The notes under the pieces: model-generated
Database searches by the model: none
Told to the model about the DNA's origin: nothing
What the model saw: only the letters and a program-made list of their open reading frames with translations
In this document: one piece after another, positions 34,160 through 42,860 of the stretch
Position numbering within the stretch: position 1 is the first letter of the stretch
How the letters are laid out: every line of letters begins with the position of its first letter
NCBI RefSeq assembly: GCF_003997495.1
Contig: NZ_RZRU01000036.1
Span: forward strand, 1-44,198
Reading direction: 5' to 3'
From: Mesorhizobium sp. M7A.F.Ca.US.008.03.1.1
Lineage (GTDB): Bacteria; Pseudomonadota; Alphaproteobacteria; Rhizobiales; Rhizobiaceae
DNA: 44,198 nucleotides
Position numbers and translations under genes: made by a program

Positions 34160-36214
34160 ATGCCTTCCACGAAAGCCGTCGACCTCGCCGCCCATCCGCT
34201 GACCGCGTGGCAGGGGCCGCTCGGCCTGCCCGATTTCACGCGCATTGGCGACGGCGACTTCTCCCCGATCTTCGATGCGGCGCTGAAGGCGCACGAGGCC
34301 GAGATCGAGGCGATCGCCGGCAACAAGGATGCGCCGACCATCGAGAACACGCTTGCCGCGCTGGAACTCGGCGGCGAAGCACTCGACCGCGTCTCATCGA
34401 TCTTCTGGTGCCGCGCCGGCGCCTACACCAATGACGCGATACAGGCGCTGGAGCGCGATATCTCGCCGAAAATGTCCAGGCATTTCTCGGCGATTTCGAT
34501 GAATGAGCGGCTGTTTGCCCGCATCGACGATCTCTACCAGCGCCGTGAGAGCCTGAAGCTCGACGCTGAGACCCTGCGGGTGCTGGAAAAGACCTGGAAG
34601 GGCTTCGTCCGTTCCGGCGCCAAGCTCGACGCCGACGGCAAGAAACGGCTGGCACGCATCAGCGAGGAATTGTCTTCGCTCGGCACCAGCTTCGGCCAGA
34701 ACGTGCTGGCCGACGAGCGCGACTGGGCGCTGTTCCTCGATGGGGCCGACCTTGCCGGCCTACCGGACTTCGTGAAAAGCTCCATGGCCGAGGCCGCCGA
34801 AATGCGTGGGCAGAAGGGCCGCTATGCCGTCACTCTGTCGCGCTCGATCTATGAGCCGTTCTCGACCTTCTCCGAACGCCGCGATCTGCGCGAGATCGCC
34901 TTCCGCGCCTTCACCATGCGCGGGCAGAATGGCGGCGCCACCGACAACACGAACGTGGTGCGCGACATGCTGCGCCTGCGGGCCGAAAAGGCAAAGCTGC
35001 TCGGCTATGCCTCTTTCGCCGCGCTGAAGCTCGATGACACCATGGCCAAGACGCCGAAGGCGGTGCACGCGCTACTCGATCCGGTGTGGGAGAAGGCGCT
35101 GGAGAAGGCAGCAAGCGATCAGACCGAATTGCAACGGTTGGCGACGGAGGCCGGCAGCAATGAAAAATTCGCCGCCTGGGACTGGCGCTTCTACCAGGAA
35201 AAGCTGCGCGCGGAAAAATTCGCCTTCGACGAGGCGGAACTGAAACCCTATCTGCAGCTCGACCGGATCATCGATGCCTGCTTCGACGTGGCGACACGGC
35301 TGTTCGGCATCACCTTCGAGGAGAAGAAAGGCATCGCAGCCTGGCACCCCGACGCCCGTGTCTTCGTGGTGAAAAATGCCGACGGCAGCGAGCGCGGCCT
35401 GTTCCTCGCCGACTATTTCGCGCGGCCGTCAAAGCGTTCCGGCGCCTGGATGAGCGCGCTGCAGTCCGGCTACAGGCTCGGCCACGGCTCGAAGCCGGTG
35501 ATCTACAACATCATGAACTTCGCCAAGCCGCCGGTGGGCGAGCCGGCCCTGCTGTCGGTCGACGAGGCGAAGACGCTGTTCCACGAATTCGGCCATGCGC
35601 TGCACGGCATGCTGACCGACGTCACCTGGCCGTCGGTCGCCGGCACCTCGGTCAGCCGCGATTTCGTCGAATTGCCCTCGCAGCTCTATGAACATTGGCT
35701 GACCGTGCCGGCAGTGCTGGAAAAGCATGCGCTGCATGTCAAGACCGGCAAGCCGATGCCCAAGGCGCTGCTCGACAAGATGCTGGCCGCGCGCACGTTC
35801 GGCGCCGGCTTCGCCACGGTCGAATTCACTGCCTCGGCGCTGATCGACATGGCCTATCACGCCCGGCCGGATGCGCCGGAAGCGCCGCTTCGTTTCGAAG
35901 CCGAAACGCTCGAGAAGCTGCACATGCCGGACACCATCGCCATGCGCCACCGCACCCCGCATTTCGGCCATGTCTTTTCCGGCGACGGCTATTCGGCTGG
36001 CTACTATTCCTACATGTGGTCGGAAGTGCTCGACGCCGATGCTTTCGCCGCCTTCGAGGAAACCGGCGACCCCTTCAACCCGGCGCTCGCCGAGCGGCTG
36101 CGCAAGAACATTTACGCCGCCGGCGGTTCGAAGGATCCGGAAGAACTCTACACCGCCTTCCGCGGCAAGATGCCGTCACCGGAAGCGATGATGGCCAAGC
36201 GCGGGTTGGTGTAG
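34160..36214 (+). CDS. M3-family oligopeptidase (Dcp / oligopeptidase A-like)
   Basis: This 684-residue zinc peptidase cleaves short peptides in the cytoplasm. The thimet-type motif HEFGH lies at H475-H479 in 'TLFHEFGHALHGMLTD'. 'SRDFVELPSQLYEHWL' follows and carries the third zinc ligand Glu region. 'FSGDGYSAGYYSYMWSEVLDA' near the C-terminus holds the substrate-binding tyrosines. Length fits peptidyl-dipeptidase Dcp (681 in E. coli). The frame is open from 33992 inside the NTF2-like gene, but the ATG at 34160 gives the normal N-terminus. It lies 97 bases after the NTF2-like gene and ends at a small palindromic repeat. Confidence 0.93.
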   Translation: MPSTKAVDLAAHPLTAWQGPLGLPDFTRIGDGDFSPIFDAALKAHEAEIEAIAGNKDAPTIENTLAALELGGEALDRVSSIFWCRAGAYTNDAIQALERDISPKMSRHFSAISMNERLFARIDDLYQRRESLKLDAETLRVLEKTWKGFVRSGAKLDADGKKRLARISEELSSLGTSFGQNVLADERDWALFLDGADLAGLPDFVKSSMAEAAEMRGQKGRYAVTLSRSIYEPFSTFSERRDLREIAFRAFTMRGQNGGATDNTNVVRDMLRLRAEKAKLLGYASFAALKLDDTMAKTPKAVHALLDPVWEKALEKAASDQTELQRLATEAGSNEKFAAWDWRFYQEKLRAEKFAFDEAELKPYLQLDRIIDACFDVATRLFGITFEEKKGIAAWHPDARVFVVKNADGSERGLFLADYFARPSKRSGAWMSALQSGYRLGHGSKPVIYNIMNFAKPPVGEPALLSVDEAKTLFHEFGHALHGMLTDVTWPSVAGTSVSRDFVELPSQLYEHWLTVPAVLEKHALHVKTGKPMPKALLDKMLAARTFGAGFATVEFTASALIDMAYHARPDAPEAPLRFEAETLEKLHMPDTIAMRHRTPHFGHVFSGDGYSAGYYSYMWSEVLDADAFAAFEETGDPFNPALAERLRKNIYAAGGSKDPEELYTAFRGKMPSPEAMMAKRGLV

Positions 36215-36222
36215 CAGGAGTA

Positions 36223-36244
36223 ATCTCCCCCTCAAGGGGGGAGA
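36223..36244. repeat. Copy of the ctccccctcaagggggga palindrome
   Basis: These 22 bases are identical to 29931-29952, the inner palindrome of the inverted-repeat element at 29910-30063. The copy lies between the convergent ends of the M3 and M81 peptidase genes, where its hairpin could stop both transcripts. The M81 stop codon (36232-36234, minus strand) and its last four residues (I-L-P-P) are encoded inside it. Confidence 0.75.
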
Positions 36245-37728
36245 ATACCAGCGTCTCCCTTCCAAGGATCCGCAACCCGCGGCCACACCGGCCGCGTCAG
36301 CTTGGTGTAGTTGGTCACCGCCGGATTGCTGGGATACGAACTCGGCGCCGAGACATAGATGATCTCGGCGGCGATCGGCTCGAAGCCGGCGTAGAAATGA
36401 TTGGTCGACTTGATCAGCAGCATGTCCTTGGCCAGCGGATCGACGCCGATGTTGGAGAAGATATCCGGCTCGAAGGTCTGCGTGCGATTGGTGTTGAGGA
36501 TGATGTCGACTTCGGTGCCTTCGAGGCGGACCAGCGCCGTCGGCCCAAGCGTCACCCGGCTTGGCCCGAAACTTTGCCAACCCTCGGGGACCGCCTTCAG
36601 CACGCGCACGCGCGCGTCGATCGGCTCGCCGGCCTGCGGCCCGGCCTTGCCGCCGAAGCGCAGGTCGATGACCGCGCCCTCGCCGGCCGCCAGGCAGAAG
36701 GTGACGGCGATCGGATCCCAGATCGTCGCCACGCCGAATTTGTCCAGGCCACGCGCCAGCATCTGGCGCAGCACGAAGGTGCCGTCGCCTGGCACACCGC
36801 CGCCGGGATTGTCCCAGATATCGGCGATGACCACCGGCTTGCCCGGATTCTTGGCGCGTACGGCCAAGGCGCGGTCGATGCCGTCGGCGGCGTTCAGCAT
36901 CGTCATCGCCGTCTTTTCGCGCAGCGCGTAGAGTTCCCGCCCCAGCCGTTCCGCCAGCGCATCGCCCTTGGCCCTGTCATTGTCGGTGACGACCAGGATG
37001 CGCGTGCCCATTTCGGCCACGTCGGCCGCCATGAAGCCATGGATGACCGAGACTGACAGCACACCATCCTTGCCGTGCAGCGCCTTGATGCGGTCGACGA
37101 AGGAGCGCATCGGCTCGCGGCTGGTCGGCAGCACCTGGATCATGCGGCAGTCGAAGGTCGAGATGACCGGCTTGATCTCACCGCGCACTGCTGCCAGGCC
37201 AAGCTCGACGACATGTTCGCCACGCTCGTAGAAATCGGTGTGCGGAAATTCGAGGAAGTAGGCGAGGATATCGGAGGCCGCCACGCGCTTCGGTGTCAGA
37301 TGGCTGTGCGGATCGAGTTCCACGGCGATCACCACCTCCGGCCCGACCATGGCGCGAACCCGTTCGAGCAGGTCGCCTTCGCAATCGTCATAGCCTTGCG
37401 CCACCATGGCGCCATGCAGGCCGAGGATGACAGCATCGACCGGGAGCGCCGCCTCGAGCTGGCCAAGGACCTCGTCGCGCAGCGCCTCATAGGTCTGGCG
37501 CTGCACCAGGCCGCCCGGCTCCGCCCAGGTGGCGGTGCCCTCGATGACATCGAGGCTTTCGGCCACCGCACGCCGGCGAAGCGCCACCATCGGCGAGGAG
37601 CACAGCGTCGGTGTTTCCGGATGTTTGCCGGGCCCGGCATAGAACGCCATCTCGAACGAAGCCCTATCGGTCGGCACCGGCGAGAAGGTGTTGGTTTCCG
37701 TCGCCAGCGAGGCGGTGAAAATGCGCAT
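36232..37728 (-). CDS. M81-family (MlrC-like) metallopeptidase
   Basis: This 498-residue protein matches the M81 family, whose founder MlrC completes microcystin breakdown in Sphingomonas. The conserved blocks are present: 'ATETNTFSP' (8-17), 'LGLHGAMV' with H105, 'ELDPHSHLTPKRV' with D139 and H141, and 'FPHTDFYERG' with H163. 'DNPGGGVPGDGTFVL' begins the C-terminal MlrC_C domain. The usual H at the first ETN motif is Thr. There is no signal peptide, so it is cytoplasmic. It is the last gene of the ABC transporter operon (24 bases after the second permease, with a GGAG site), suggesting it acts on the imported compound. The C-terminus runs into a repeat. Confidence 0.85.
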   Translation of the reverse strand: MRIFTASLATETNTFSPVPTDRASFEMAFYAGPGKHPETPTLCSSPMVALRRRAVAESLDVIEGTATWAEPGGLVQRQTYEALRDEVLGQLEAALPVDAVILGLHGAMVAQGYDDCEGDLLERVRAMVGPEVVIAVELDPHSHLTPKRVAASDILAYFLEFPHTDFYERGEHVVELGLAAVRGEIKPVISTFDCRMIQVLPTSREPMRSFVDRIKALHGKDGVLSVSVIHGFMAADVAEMGTRILVVTDNDRAKGDALAERLGRELYALREKTAMTMLNAADGIDRALAVRAKNPGKPVVIADIWDNPGGGVPGDGTFVLRQMLARGLDKFGVATIWDPIAVTFCLAAGEGAVIDLRFGGKAGPQAGEPIDARVRVLKAVPEGWQSFGPSRVTLGPTALVRLEGTEVDIILNTNRTQTFEPDIFSNIGVDPLAKDMLLIKSTNHFYAGFEPIAAEIIYVSAPSSYPSNPAVTNYTKLTRPVWPRVADPWKGDAGILPP

Positions 37729-37752
37729 GAAAGCTCCGTCCGTGAATAGGCG

Positions 37753-38577
37753 CTATTTGACCGCCCCGAGCGCCAGCCCGCGAACGAGGTAGCGCTGCAG
37801 CCAGATGAACAGGATGGCCACCGGCAAGGTCGCCAGCAGCGTCGCGGCCATGACGTGATGCCATTCGATGGTGTAGCGACCGGCGACCAGCGAGAACACC
37901 TGGATCGGCAGCGTGTAGCTTTCCTGGCTGCGCAGCATGGTGAGCGCCACGACGAATTCGTTCCAGGCGTTGATGAAGGTGAAGATCGCCGTCACCGCGA
38001 TCGCCGGCAGGCAGAGCGGCAGGAACACCTTGCGCAAGGTCAGCCAGCGGCCGGCGCCTTCCATCCAGGCGGCCTCCTCGAGATCGCGCGGGATGGTGTC
38101 GAAATAGCTCTGCAGCATCCACACCGTGAAGGCGACGTTGAAGGCCATGTAGATGAAGCCGAGCGCCGTCGTGCTCTCGACCAGGCCCCAGGCCGCCATC
38201 AGCCGGAACAGGCCGAGCACCAGCACGATCGGCGAGATCATCTGCGAGATCAGCAGGAACTGCCGCAAGGCGCCGTAGCCGGCAAAGCGGAAGCGCGACA
38301 TCGCATAGGCCGCAGGAACCGAGATCAGGATGGCGCCGACGGTGGCGATCACAGACACGTAGAGCGAATTGAGCAGCGCCTGGCCGAAGCCGGTCGCCAC
38401 CCACATGTCGGAGAAGTTGGACCAGCGGAATTCGCTCGGCCACCAAGTCGGCGACAGCACTTCCTGTCTTGGCTTGACCGCGGTCAGGAACATCACGGCG
38501 AAGGGAAAGAGCGTCACCACGATCAGCGGCGCCAGCAAAAGCCAGGCGATGATGGAGCGCTTCAGCTTGCTCGTCAT
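37753..38577 (-). CDS. CUT1-type ABC transporter permease (MalG-like)
   Basis: This 274-residue inner-membrane permease has six hydrophobic segments. 'IPRDLEEAAWMEGAGRWLTL' is the EAA loop that docks on the ATPase. The N-terminal 'LFPFAVMFLTAVKPRQEVLS' and the C-terminal 'QRYLVRGLALGAVK' are standard for the second permease of carbohydrate importers. The open frame runs further upstream to 39009 inside the first permease gene, but the ATG at 38577, in an ATGA overlap with the stop of that gene, gives the family start. It works with the upstream permease, the solute-binding protein and the divergently encoded ATPase. Confidence 0.92.
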   Translation of the reverse strand: MTSKLKRSIIAWLLLAPLIVVTLFPFAVMFLTAVKPRQEVLSPTWWPSEFRWSNFSDMWVATGFGQALLNSLYVSVIATVGAILISVPAAYAMSRFRFAGYGALRQFLLISQMISPIVLVLGLFRLMAAWGLVESTTALGFIYMAFNVAFTVWMLQSYFDTIPRDLEEAAWMEGAGRWLTLRKVFLPLCLPAIAVTAIFTFINAWNEFVVALTMLRSQESYTLPIQVFSLVAGRYTIEWHHVMAATLLATLPVAILFIWLQRYLVRGLALGAVK

Positions 38578-39443
38578 GTGCGTTGCTCCCGCATCGCCAG
38601 CCGCACATAGATCATGGTGAAGACCAGCAAGATGGCGAACATCACCAGCGACACCGCCGATGCTTCGCCGAGTTTGCCGATGCGGAAAGCCAGCTTGTAG
38701 AGATGGGTGACCAGGATGTCGGTCGAGTTGGCCGGCCCGCCTTGCGTCATCACCCAGATGATCGGGAAGGAATTGAAGACGTAGATGGTGTTGAGCACGA
38801 TGGCGATGTTGATGAACGGTTTCAGGAGCGGGAAGGTGATCTCGCGGAACTGCTGCAGCGGCGTCGCCCCTTCGAGCGCCGCCGCCTCGTAGAGGTCGTC
38901 GGGGATCGACGACAGCCCGCCGAGGAAGATCGTCGTCGTGAACGGCACCGTCACCAGGATGCCGATCAGCACTTGCATCGGAAAGGCGGTCTCGGCGCTC
39001 GCCAGCCACTGGATGTTATGGTCGATGAGGCCGAGGCCGATCAGCGCCGAATTGAGCATGCCGCTTTCGCCGCTCAACGCCCAGCGCCAGACCACCGCAG
39101 TCATGGTCAGCGACACCGCCCAGGGCAGCATGATGATGACGCGGGCGATGCCGCGGCCATAGAAATCGGTGTTGAGGATCATCGCCACCGGGATCGACAA
39201 GAGAAGCGCGCCGCCGACCACCATCACCGTCCATTGGCCGGTGCGCCAAAGCGCGGCAGTGAAGTCGGGATCGGCAGCGAGTGCCGCGAAATTGGCGAAG
39301 TCGTTGAAGTCGCGAAGCTGGCCGAAGCGGCTGACGTCATGCGTCGAGATCTGGATCAGGTCCCAGACCGGCCAGAAGATGACCACCGCCGCCAGAAGCA
39401 GGCTGGGCAAGGTCAGGAGATAGGGCAAGAAACGGTTTTGCAT
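38574..39443 (-). CDS. CUT1-type ABC transporter permease (MalF/UgpA-like)
   Basis: This 289-residue membrane protein has six segments and the EAA loop 'IPDDLYEAAALEGATPLQQF'. 'NRFLPYLLTLPSLLLAAVVI' is the typical first segment and 'WVMTQGGPANSTDILVTHLY' the last conserved loop of the sugar/glycerol-phosphate branch. It pairs with the MalG-like permease, whose start overlaps its stop by four bases. It follows the solute-binding protein gene across 136 bases that contain a strong hairpin. Confidence 0.93.
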   Translation of the reverse strand: MQNRFLPYLLTLPSLLLAAVVIFWPVWDLIQISTHDVSRFGQLRDFNDFANFAALAADPDFTAALWRTGQWTVMVVGGALLLSIPVAMILNTDFYGRGIARVIIMLPWAVSLTMTAVVWRWALSGESGMLNSALIGLGLIDHNIQWLASAETAFPMQVLIGILVTVPFTTTIFLGGLSSIPDDLYEAAALEGATPLQQFREITFPLLKPFINIAIVLNTIYVFNSFPIIWVMTQGGPANSTDILVTHLYKLAFRIGKLGEASAVSLVMFAILLVFTMIYVRLAMREQRT

Positions 39444-39528
39444 CGGCTGGCCTGCAACCTCGGTGCGCTGGATCAGAAGGTCTGCTTATGCGAATTTCGG
39501 ATCCGCTGCACCGGGCCGGGAACCAAGC

Positions 39529-39560
39529 GTGGCGCGCCCCGCTTGAGCGGAGCGCGCCAC
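39529..39560 (-). terminator. Intercistronic stem-loop after the solute-binding protein gene
   Basis: Arms gtggcgcgc (39529-39537) and gcgcgccac (39552-39560) pair perfectly. After one C-A mismatch the stem continues with ccgc/gcgg around a ttga loop. It lies 19 bases after the binding-protein stop and before the permease genes. Such stems in importer operons protect the upstream mRNA and partly end transcription, giving more binding protein than permease. Confidence 0.75.
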
Positions 39561-39579
39561 AGGCGCAGGGAGATACGCC

Positions 39580-40812
39580 CTATTTCTTCAGCACGGCGTT
39601 GGCCTTGGCGGCTGCGTCTTTCAAACCGGCCTCGGGGTCGCCGCCGAGATAGATCTTCTGCATGGCGTCCGACGTGATCTGGGCGACCTCTTCCCAGCCC
39701 GGGATGACCGGCGCGAAGCGGGCGTCTGGCAGCAGCGCGGTAAACGCGGCCAGATCGGCATTGTTGACGTAGTAGTCCATTTTCGCCTCTTCCTTGTTCA
39801 CCGGCAGGAAGCCTTCGCCCTGTGTGAACTTGGCGCGCTGCTCCGTGGTGAACAGGAAATCGAGCAGCTTCCAGGCCTCGTCCTTGTTCTTGGAGTTCTT
39901 GAACATGATGATGGAATCGGTGACGCCATAGGTGCCGCGCGCGCCGGTCGGTCCGGCAGGAATGGCTGCCACGCCATATTTCAGGTTCGGCGCCTCGTCC
40001 TTGATCTGGTTGGACAGGAAGGGTGCGGTGATCATCATGCCGACCTTGCCCTGCTTGAACAGGTTCTGCACGTCCTCGCGGTTGTTGGAGGTGACGCCAG
40101 GCTCCGTCAGGCCTTCGTCGATCATCGACTTGTAGAGCTTGGCGGCCTCAAGCGCACCTGGCGTGCTCAGGCCCGAAGTGCCGTCCTTGTTGAGGATCTC
40201 GGTGCCCTGCGACCACATCGCATAGTAGTAATAGACGTCGGTCTCGATCTCCTTGCCCTGCAGGCCGAAGCCGAACGTGCCGGACCCCAACGCCTTGATC
40301 TTGCGCGCATCGTCCTGCAGCTCGGTCCAGGTTGCCGGCGGCTTGGCGATGCCGGCTTTCTCGAACAGCTCCTTGTTGTAGTACATGGCGCGCGCCGAAG
40401 CGGCGATCGGCAGGCCATAGGTCTTGCCGTCCATGATCGAGGGCGACAGGAAGGTGTCGATGAAACGGTCCTTGAAGTCGGGCTTGATGTAGCCGTCGAG
40501 CGGCTCGGCGACGTCCTGCTGGACGAAGTCGATCAGCCAGCGCGTGCCGATGATCGACAGATCGGCATTGGTGCCGGCGGTGATGTCGGTGGTCAGCTTC
40601 TGCAGCAGCACATCCCACGGCACCACTTCGAACTTGACCGTGATGCCGGGGTTCGCCGCCTCGAATTCCTTCTTGACGTCGGCGAAATAGGGAGCAGTCT
40701 TGGCGCTGTACTCGGCGACGGTGACGCGCACCTCGCCCGCATCCGCCTGCGCCGCAATTGCCAGCATGCTCATTCCGGCCATCAGGCCGGCAGTCCATTT
40801 TGCAAGGCTCAT
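39580..40812 (-). CDS. ABC transporter solute-binding protein (carbohydrate type)
   Basis: This 410-residue periplasmic protein has a signal peptide ending 'QADAG' (cut after about residue 25). The mature part follows cluster-B binding proteins: 'FEAANPGITVKFEVVPWDVL', 'LSIIGTRWLIDFVQQ', 'YGLPIAASARAMYYNKELFE' and 'YGVTDSIIMFKNSKNKDEAW'. It delivers substrate to the two permeases. The ligand is unknown. The ATG follows a GGGAGA site. It is the first gene of the minus-strand operon, transcribed from the 179-base divergent region it shares with the SDR gene. Confidence 0.92.
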   Translation of the reverse strand: MSLAKWTAGLMAGMSMLAIAAQADAGEVRVTVAEYSAKTAPYFADVKKEFEAANPGITVKFEVVPWDVLLQKLTTDITAGTNADLSIIGTRWLIDFVQQDVAEPLDGYIKPDFKDRFIDTFLSPSIMDGKTYGLPIAASARAMYYNKELFEKAGIAKPPATWTELQDDARKIKALGSGTFGFGLQGKEIETDVYYYYAMWSQGTEILNKDGTSGLSTPGALEAAKLYKSMIDEGLTEPGVTSNNREDVQNLFKQGKVGMMITAPFLSNQIKDEAPNLKYGVAAIPAGPTGARGTYGVTDSIIMFKNSKNKDEAWKLLDFLFTTEQRAKFTQGEGFLPVNKEEAKMDYYVNNADLAAFTALLPDARFAPVIPGWEEVAQITSDAMQKIYLGGDPEAGLKDAAAKANAVLKK

Positions 40813-40903
40813 TTGATCTCTCCCATTTTGATTTTGCGCCTGCGCCTCTTCCTGCCGGAGCAGAAGATTTATGTGACTTTCCTACATTATCGATGATTTG
40901 AAG

Positions 40904-40954
40904 GCTTGCAAGCGGATTATTCTGTTGCTTAATTACATTTACAGGCCTAGGCCT
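40904..40954. promoter_or_regulatory. Two perfect palindromes in the divergent SBP/SDR promoter region
   Basis: GCTTGCAAGC (40904-40913) and AGGCCTAGGCCT (40943-40954) are perfect palindromes about 40 bases apart in the 179-base region between the divergent transcripts. The surrounding DNA is unusually AT-rich. They are candidate binding sites for the RpiR-type regulator encoded at the end of the plus-strand operon. The sequence match is to palindromy only; no known RpiR consensus is claimed. Confidence 0.4.
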
Positions 40955-40991
40955 TATGCGATTTGTCAGAACTCCCGGAGGACGACGCACG

Positions 40992-41780
40992 GTGGTTTCG
41001 CAAACCGAATTCGAAGGCAGGGCCGAGTTCGAGGGCAAGACTGTCGTGGTGACGGGTGCTGGCGGCGGCCTCGGCACGGCCATCGTGGCGCTGATGGCGC
41101 AAAGGGGCGCCAGGGTCGTCGGCTGCGATCAGTCAAGCGAGGCGCTGAACGATCCCAACATTGCCTCTCGCCACGTCTTCGATCTTCTCGACAGGCCATC
41201 GATAGCGACGGCGATCGCCGCGATCCTCGACCGGGATGGGGTGCCCGACATTCTCGTCAACAATGCCGGCTGGACGCGCGCCGAGACGATTTCGGCGCTC
41301 GATCCCGACAGAATAGAGCAGGAACTCGACCTCAACCTGACCGGCGTGATGAATTTCGCCGATCCGCTGGTCAAGGCGATGGCTGGCCGCGGCTCGGGCA
41401 GCGTCGTCTTCATCTCCTCTGTCAACGCCATCGCGCATTTCGGCAATCCCGCCTATGCCGCGGCCAAGGCCGGCATCAACGCCTATGCCAAGGCGATCGC
41501 CGTCGAACTCGGCCGCAGCGGCCTGCGCGCCAATGTCGTCTGTCCCGGATCGATCCGCACCGCCGCCTGGGACCATCGCCTTGCCAAGGATTCCGAAATC
41601 CTCGGCAAATTGCAGCGGCTCTATCCGCTCGGCCGCATCGTCAGCGCTGCGGAAGTGGCGGAGGCCGTCGCTTTCCTTGCGTCCGATCGCGCATCGGGAA
41701 TAACAGGCGTGGTGATGCCGGTGGACGCGGGACTGACCGCCGGTTGCCTGCCCTTCATCGACGACATATTGGGAGCGTGA
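40992..41780 (+). CDS. SDR-family NAD(P)-dependent oxidoreductase
   Basis: This 262-residue short-chain dehydrogenase has the cofactor motif 'VTGAGGGLG', 'LVNNAGW' and the catalytic Ser ('VFISSVNAIAHFG') with Tyr-x-x-x-Lys ('YAAAKAG'). 'VVCPGSIRTAAW' follows the active site. The classical fold and length suggest oxidation of an alcohol, probably a sugar or sugar acid. The frame opens at ATG 40956; the GTG at 40992 is preferred because GGAGG lies 10 bases upstream (40977-40981), but the ATG remains possible. It is followed two bases later by the ATPase gene and is divergent from the binding-protein operon. Confidence 0.88.
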   Translation: MVSQTEFEGRAEFEGKTVVVTGAGGGLGTAIVALMAQRGARVVGCDQSSEALNDPNIASRHVFDLLDRPSIATAIAAILDRDGVPDILVNNAGWTRAETISALDPDRIEQELDLNLTGVMNFADPLVKAMAGRGSGSVVFISSVNAIAHFGNPAYAAAKAGINAYAKAIAVELGRSGLRANVVCPGSIRTAAWDHRLAKDSEILGKLQRLYPLGRIVSAAEVAEAVAFLASDRASGITGVVMPVDAGLTAGCLPFIDDILGA

Positions 41781-41782
41781 GC

Positions 41783-42850
41783 ATGACCGACGTCGAGTTC
41801 CGCGACCTGTCGAAATCCTTCGGGCAGCACAAGATCCTCGAGAACATCAGCCTCGATATCAAGAGCGGCGAGTTCGTCGTCCTGGTCGGCCCGTCCGGCT
41901 GCGGCAAGTCGACCTTGCTGCGCATGCTGGCAGGGCTGGAGACGATCACCTCCGGCGACCTGTTGATTGGCGGTGTGCGCGCCAATGCGCTGCCGCCGCA
42001 GCAGCGCAACATCGCCATGGTGTTCCAGTCCTATGCACTGTTTCCGCATCTGAAGGCGTCAGATAATATCGGCTTTGGCCCGAAGATACGCGGCGAGACG
42101 CGAACAGTGGTCGATGAGAAGGTCAAGAAGGCGTCGGGGGTCCTCAATCTCTTCTCCTATCTCGACCGCTATCCCCGCCAGCTGTCGGGCGGCCAGCGCC
42201 AGCGCGTCGCCATGGGCCGCGCCATCGTGCGCGAACCGTCGGTGTTCCTGTTCGACGAGCCACTGTCCAACCTCGACGCGCAATTGCGCGTGCAGATGCG
42301 CGTCGAGATCAAGGCGCTGCACCAGCGACTGAAATCGACGATCGTCTATGTCACCCACGACCAGATCGAGGCCATGACGATGGCCGACCGCATCGTCGTG
42401 ATGGACCGCGGCAGGATCCAGCAGGTCGGGGCGCCGCTGGAACTCTATGACAGGCCGGCCAACAAGTTCGTCGCCTCCTTCCTCGGCTCGCCGTCGATGA
42501 GTTTCGTTTCGGGTTCGCTCAAGACGGCAGCTCAGAAAACCTGGTTCGAATCGGCCGGTGGCGGGCGGCTTGCGCTTGCCGGTAAACAGGTGCCGGCCGA
42601 CAGCGTGGTAGAGGCTGGCATCCGGCCCGAGCATTTTGTCATCGGCGAGGCTGTCGACGCGATGGCGATCAGGGTGGATGTCGTCGAGCCCACCGGCTCC
42701 GAAACACATGTCTACGGCGCTATCGGTGCTGATACGGTACGCGCCGTGTTCCGCGACAGGGTGCCGGTCAGGCCGGGCGATCTGCTGCCGGTGAGCGTCG
42801 CTCCCGGCAACATCCATCTGTTCGACAAGACGACGGGTCTGCCTCTATGA
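41783..42850 (+). CDS. CUT1-type ABC transporter ATPase (MalK/UgpC-like)
   Basis: This 355-residue ATPase has Walker A 'GPSGCGKST' (36-44), the Q-loop in 'MVFQSYALFPH', the signature 'LSGGQ' (134-138), Walker B 'VFLFDE' (154-159) and the H-loop 'YVTHDQIEAM'. A C-terminal OB/TOBE regulatory domain follows ('GIRPEHFVIG', 'VEPTGSETHVYG'), as in MalK and UgpC. It powers the two divergently encoded permeases, the only ones in the window without an ATPase. The open frame runs back through the SDR gene in another frame; the ATG at 41783, two bases after the SDR stop, is the proper start. Confidence 0.94.
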   Translation: MTDVEFRDLSKSFGQHKILENISLDIKSGEFVVLVGPSGCGKSTLLRMLAGLETITSGDLLIGGVRANALPPQQRNIAMVFQSYALFPHLKASDNIGFGPKIRGETRTVVDEKVKKASGVLNLFSYLDRYPRQLSGGQRQRVAMGRAIVREPSVFLFDEPLSNLDAQLRVQMRVEIKALHQRLKSTIVYVTHDQIEAMTMADRIVVMDRGRIQQVGAPLELYDRPANKFVASFLGSPSMSFVSGSLKTAAQKTWFESAGGGRLALAGKQVPADSVVEAGIRPEHFVIGEAVDAMAIRVDVVEPTGSETHVYGAIGADTVRAVFRDRVPVRPGDLLPVSVAPGNIHLFDKTTGLPL

Positions 42851-42860
42851 GAATATCAGC

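Noticed and set aside
35695..37056. A 453-codon plus-strand frame spanning the M3 gene end and the M81 gene
   Set aside because: It crosses two well-supported convergent genes and has no recognisable content.
38578..39009. N-terminal extension of the second permease frame into the first permease gene
   Set aside because: The MalG-like protein starts cleanly at 38577 in an ATGA overlap; the extension is Arg/His-rich shadow sequence.
40898..41782. Long N-terminal extension of the ATPase frame through the SDR gene
   Set aside because: The extension is Arg-rich without domain content and overlaps a complete SDR gene in the proper frame; the ATPase has a normal start at 41783.
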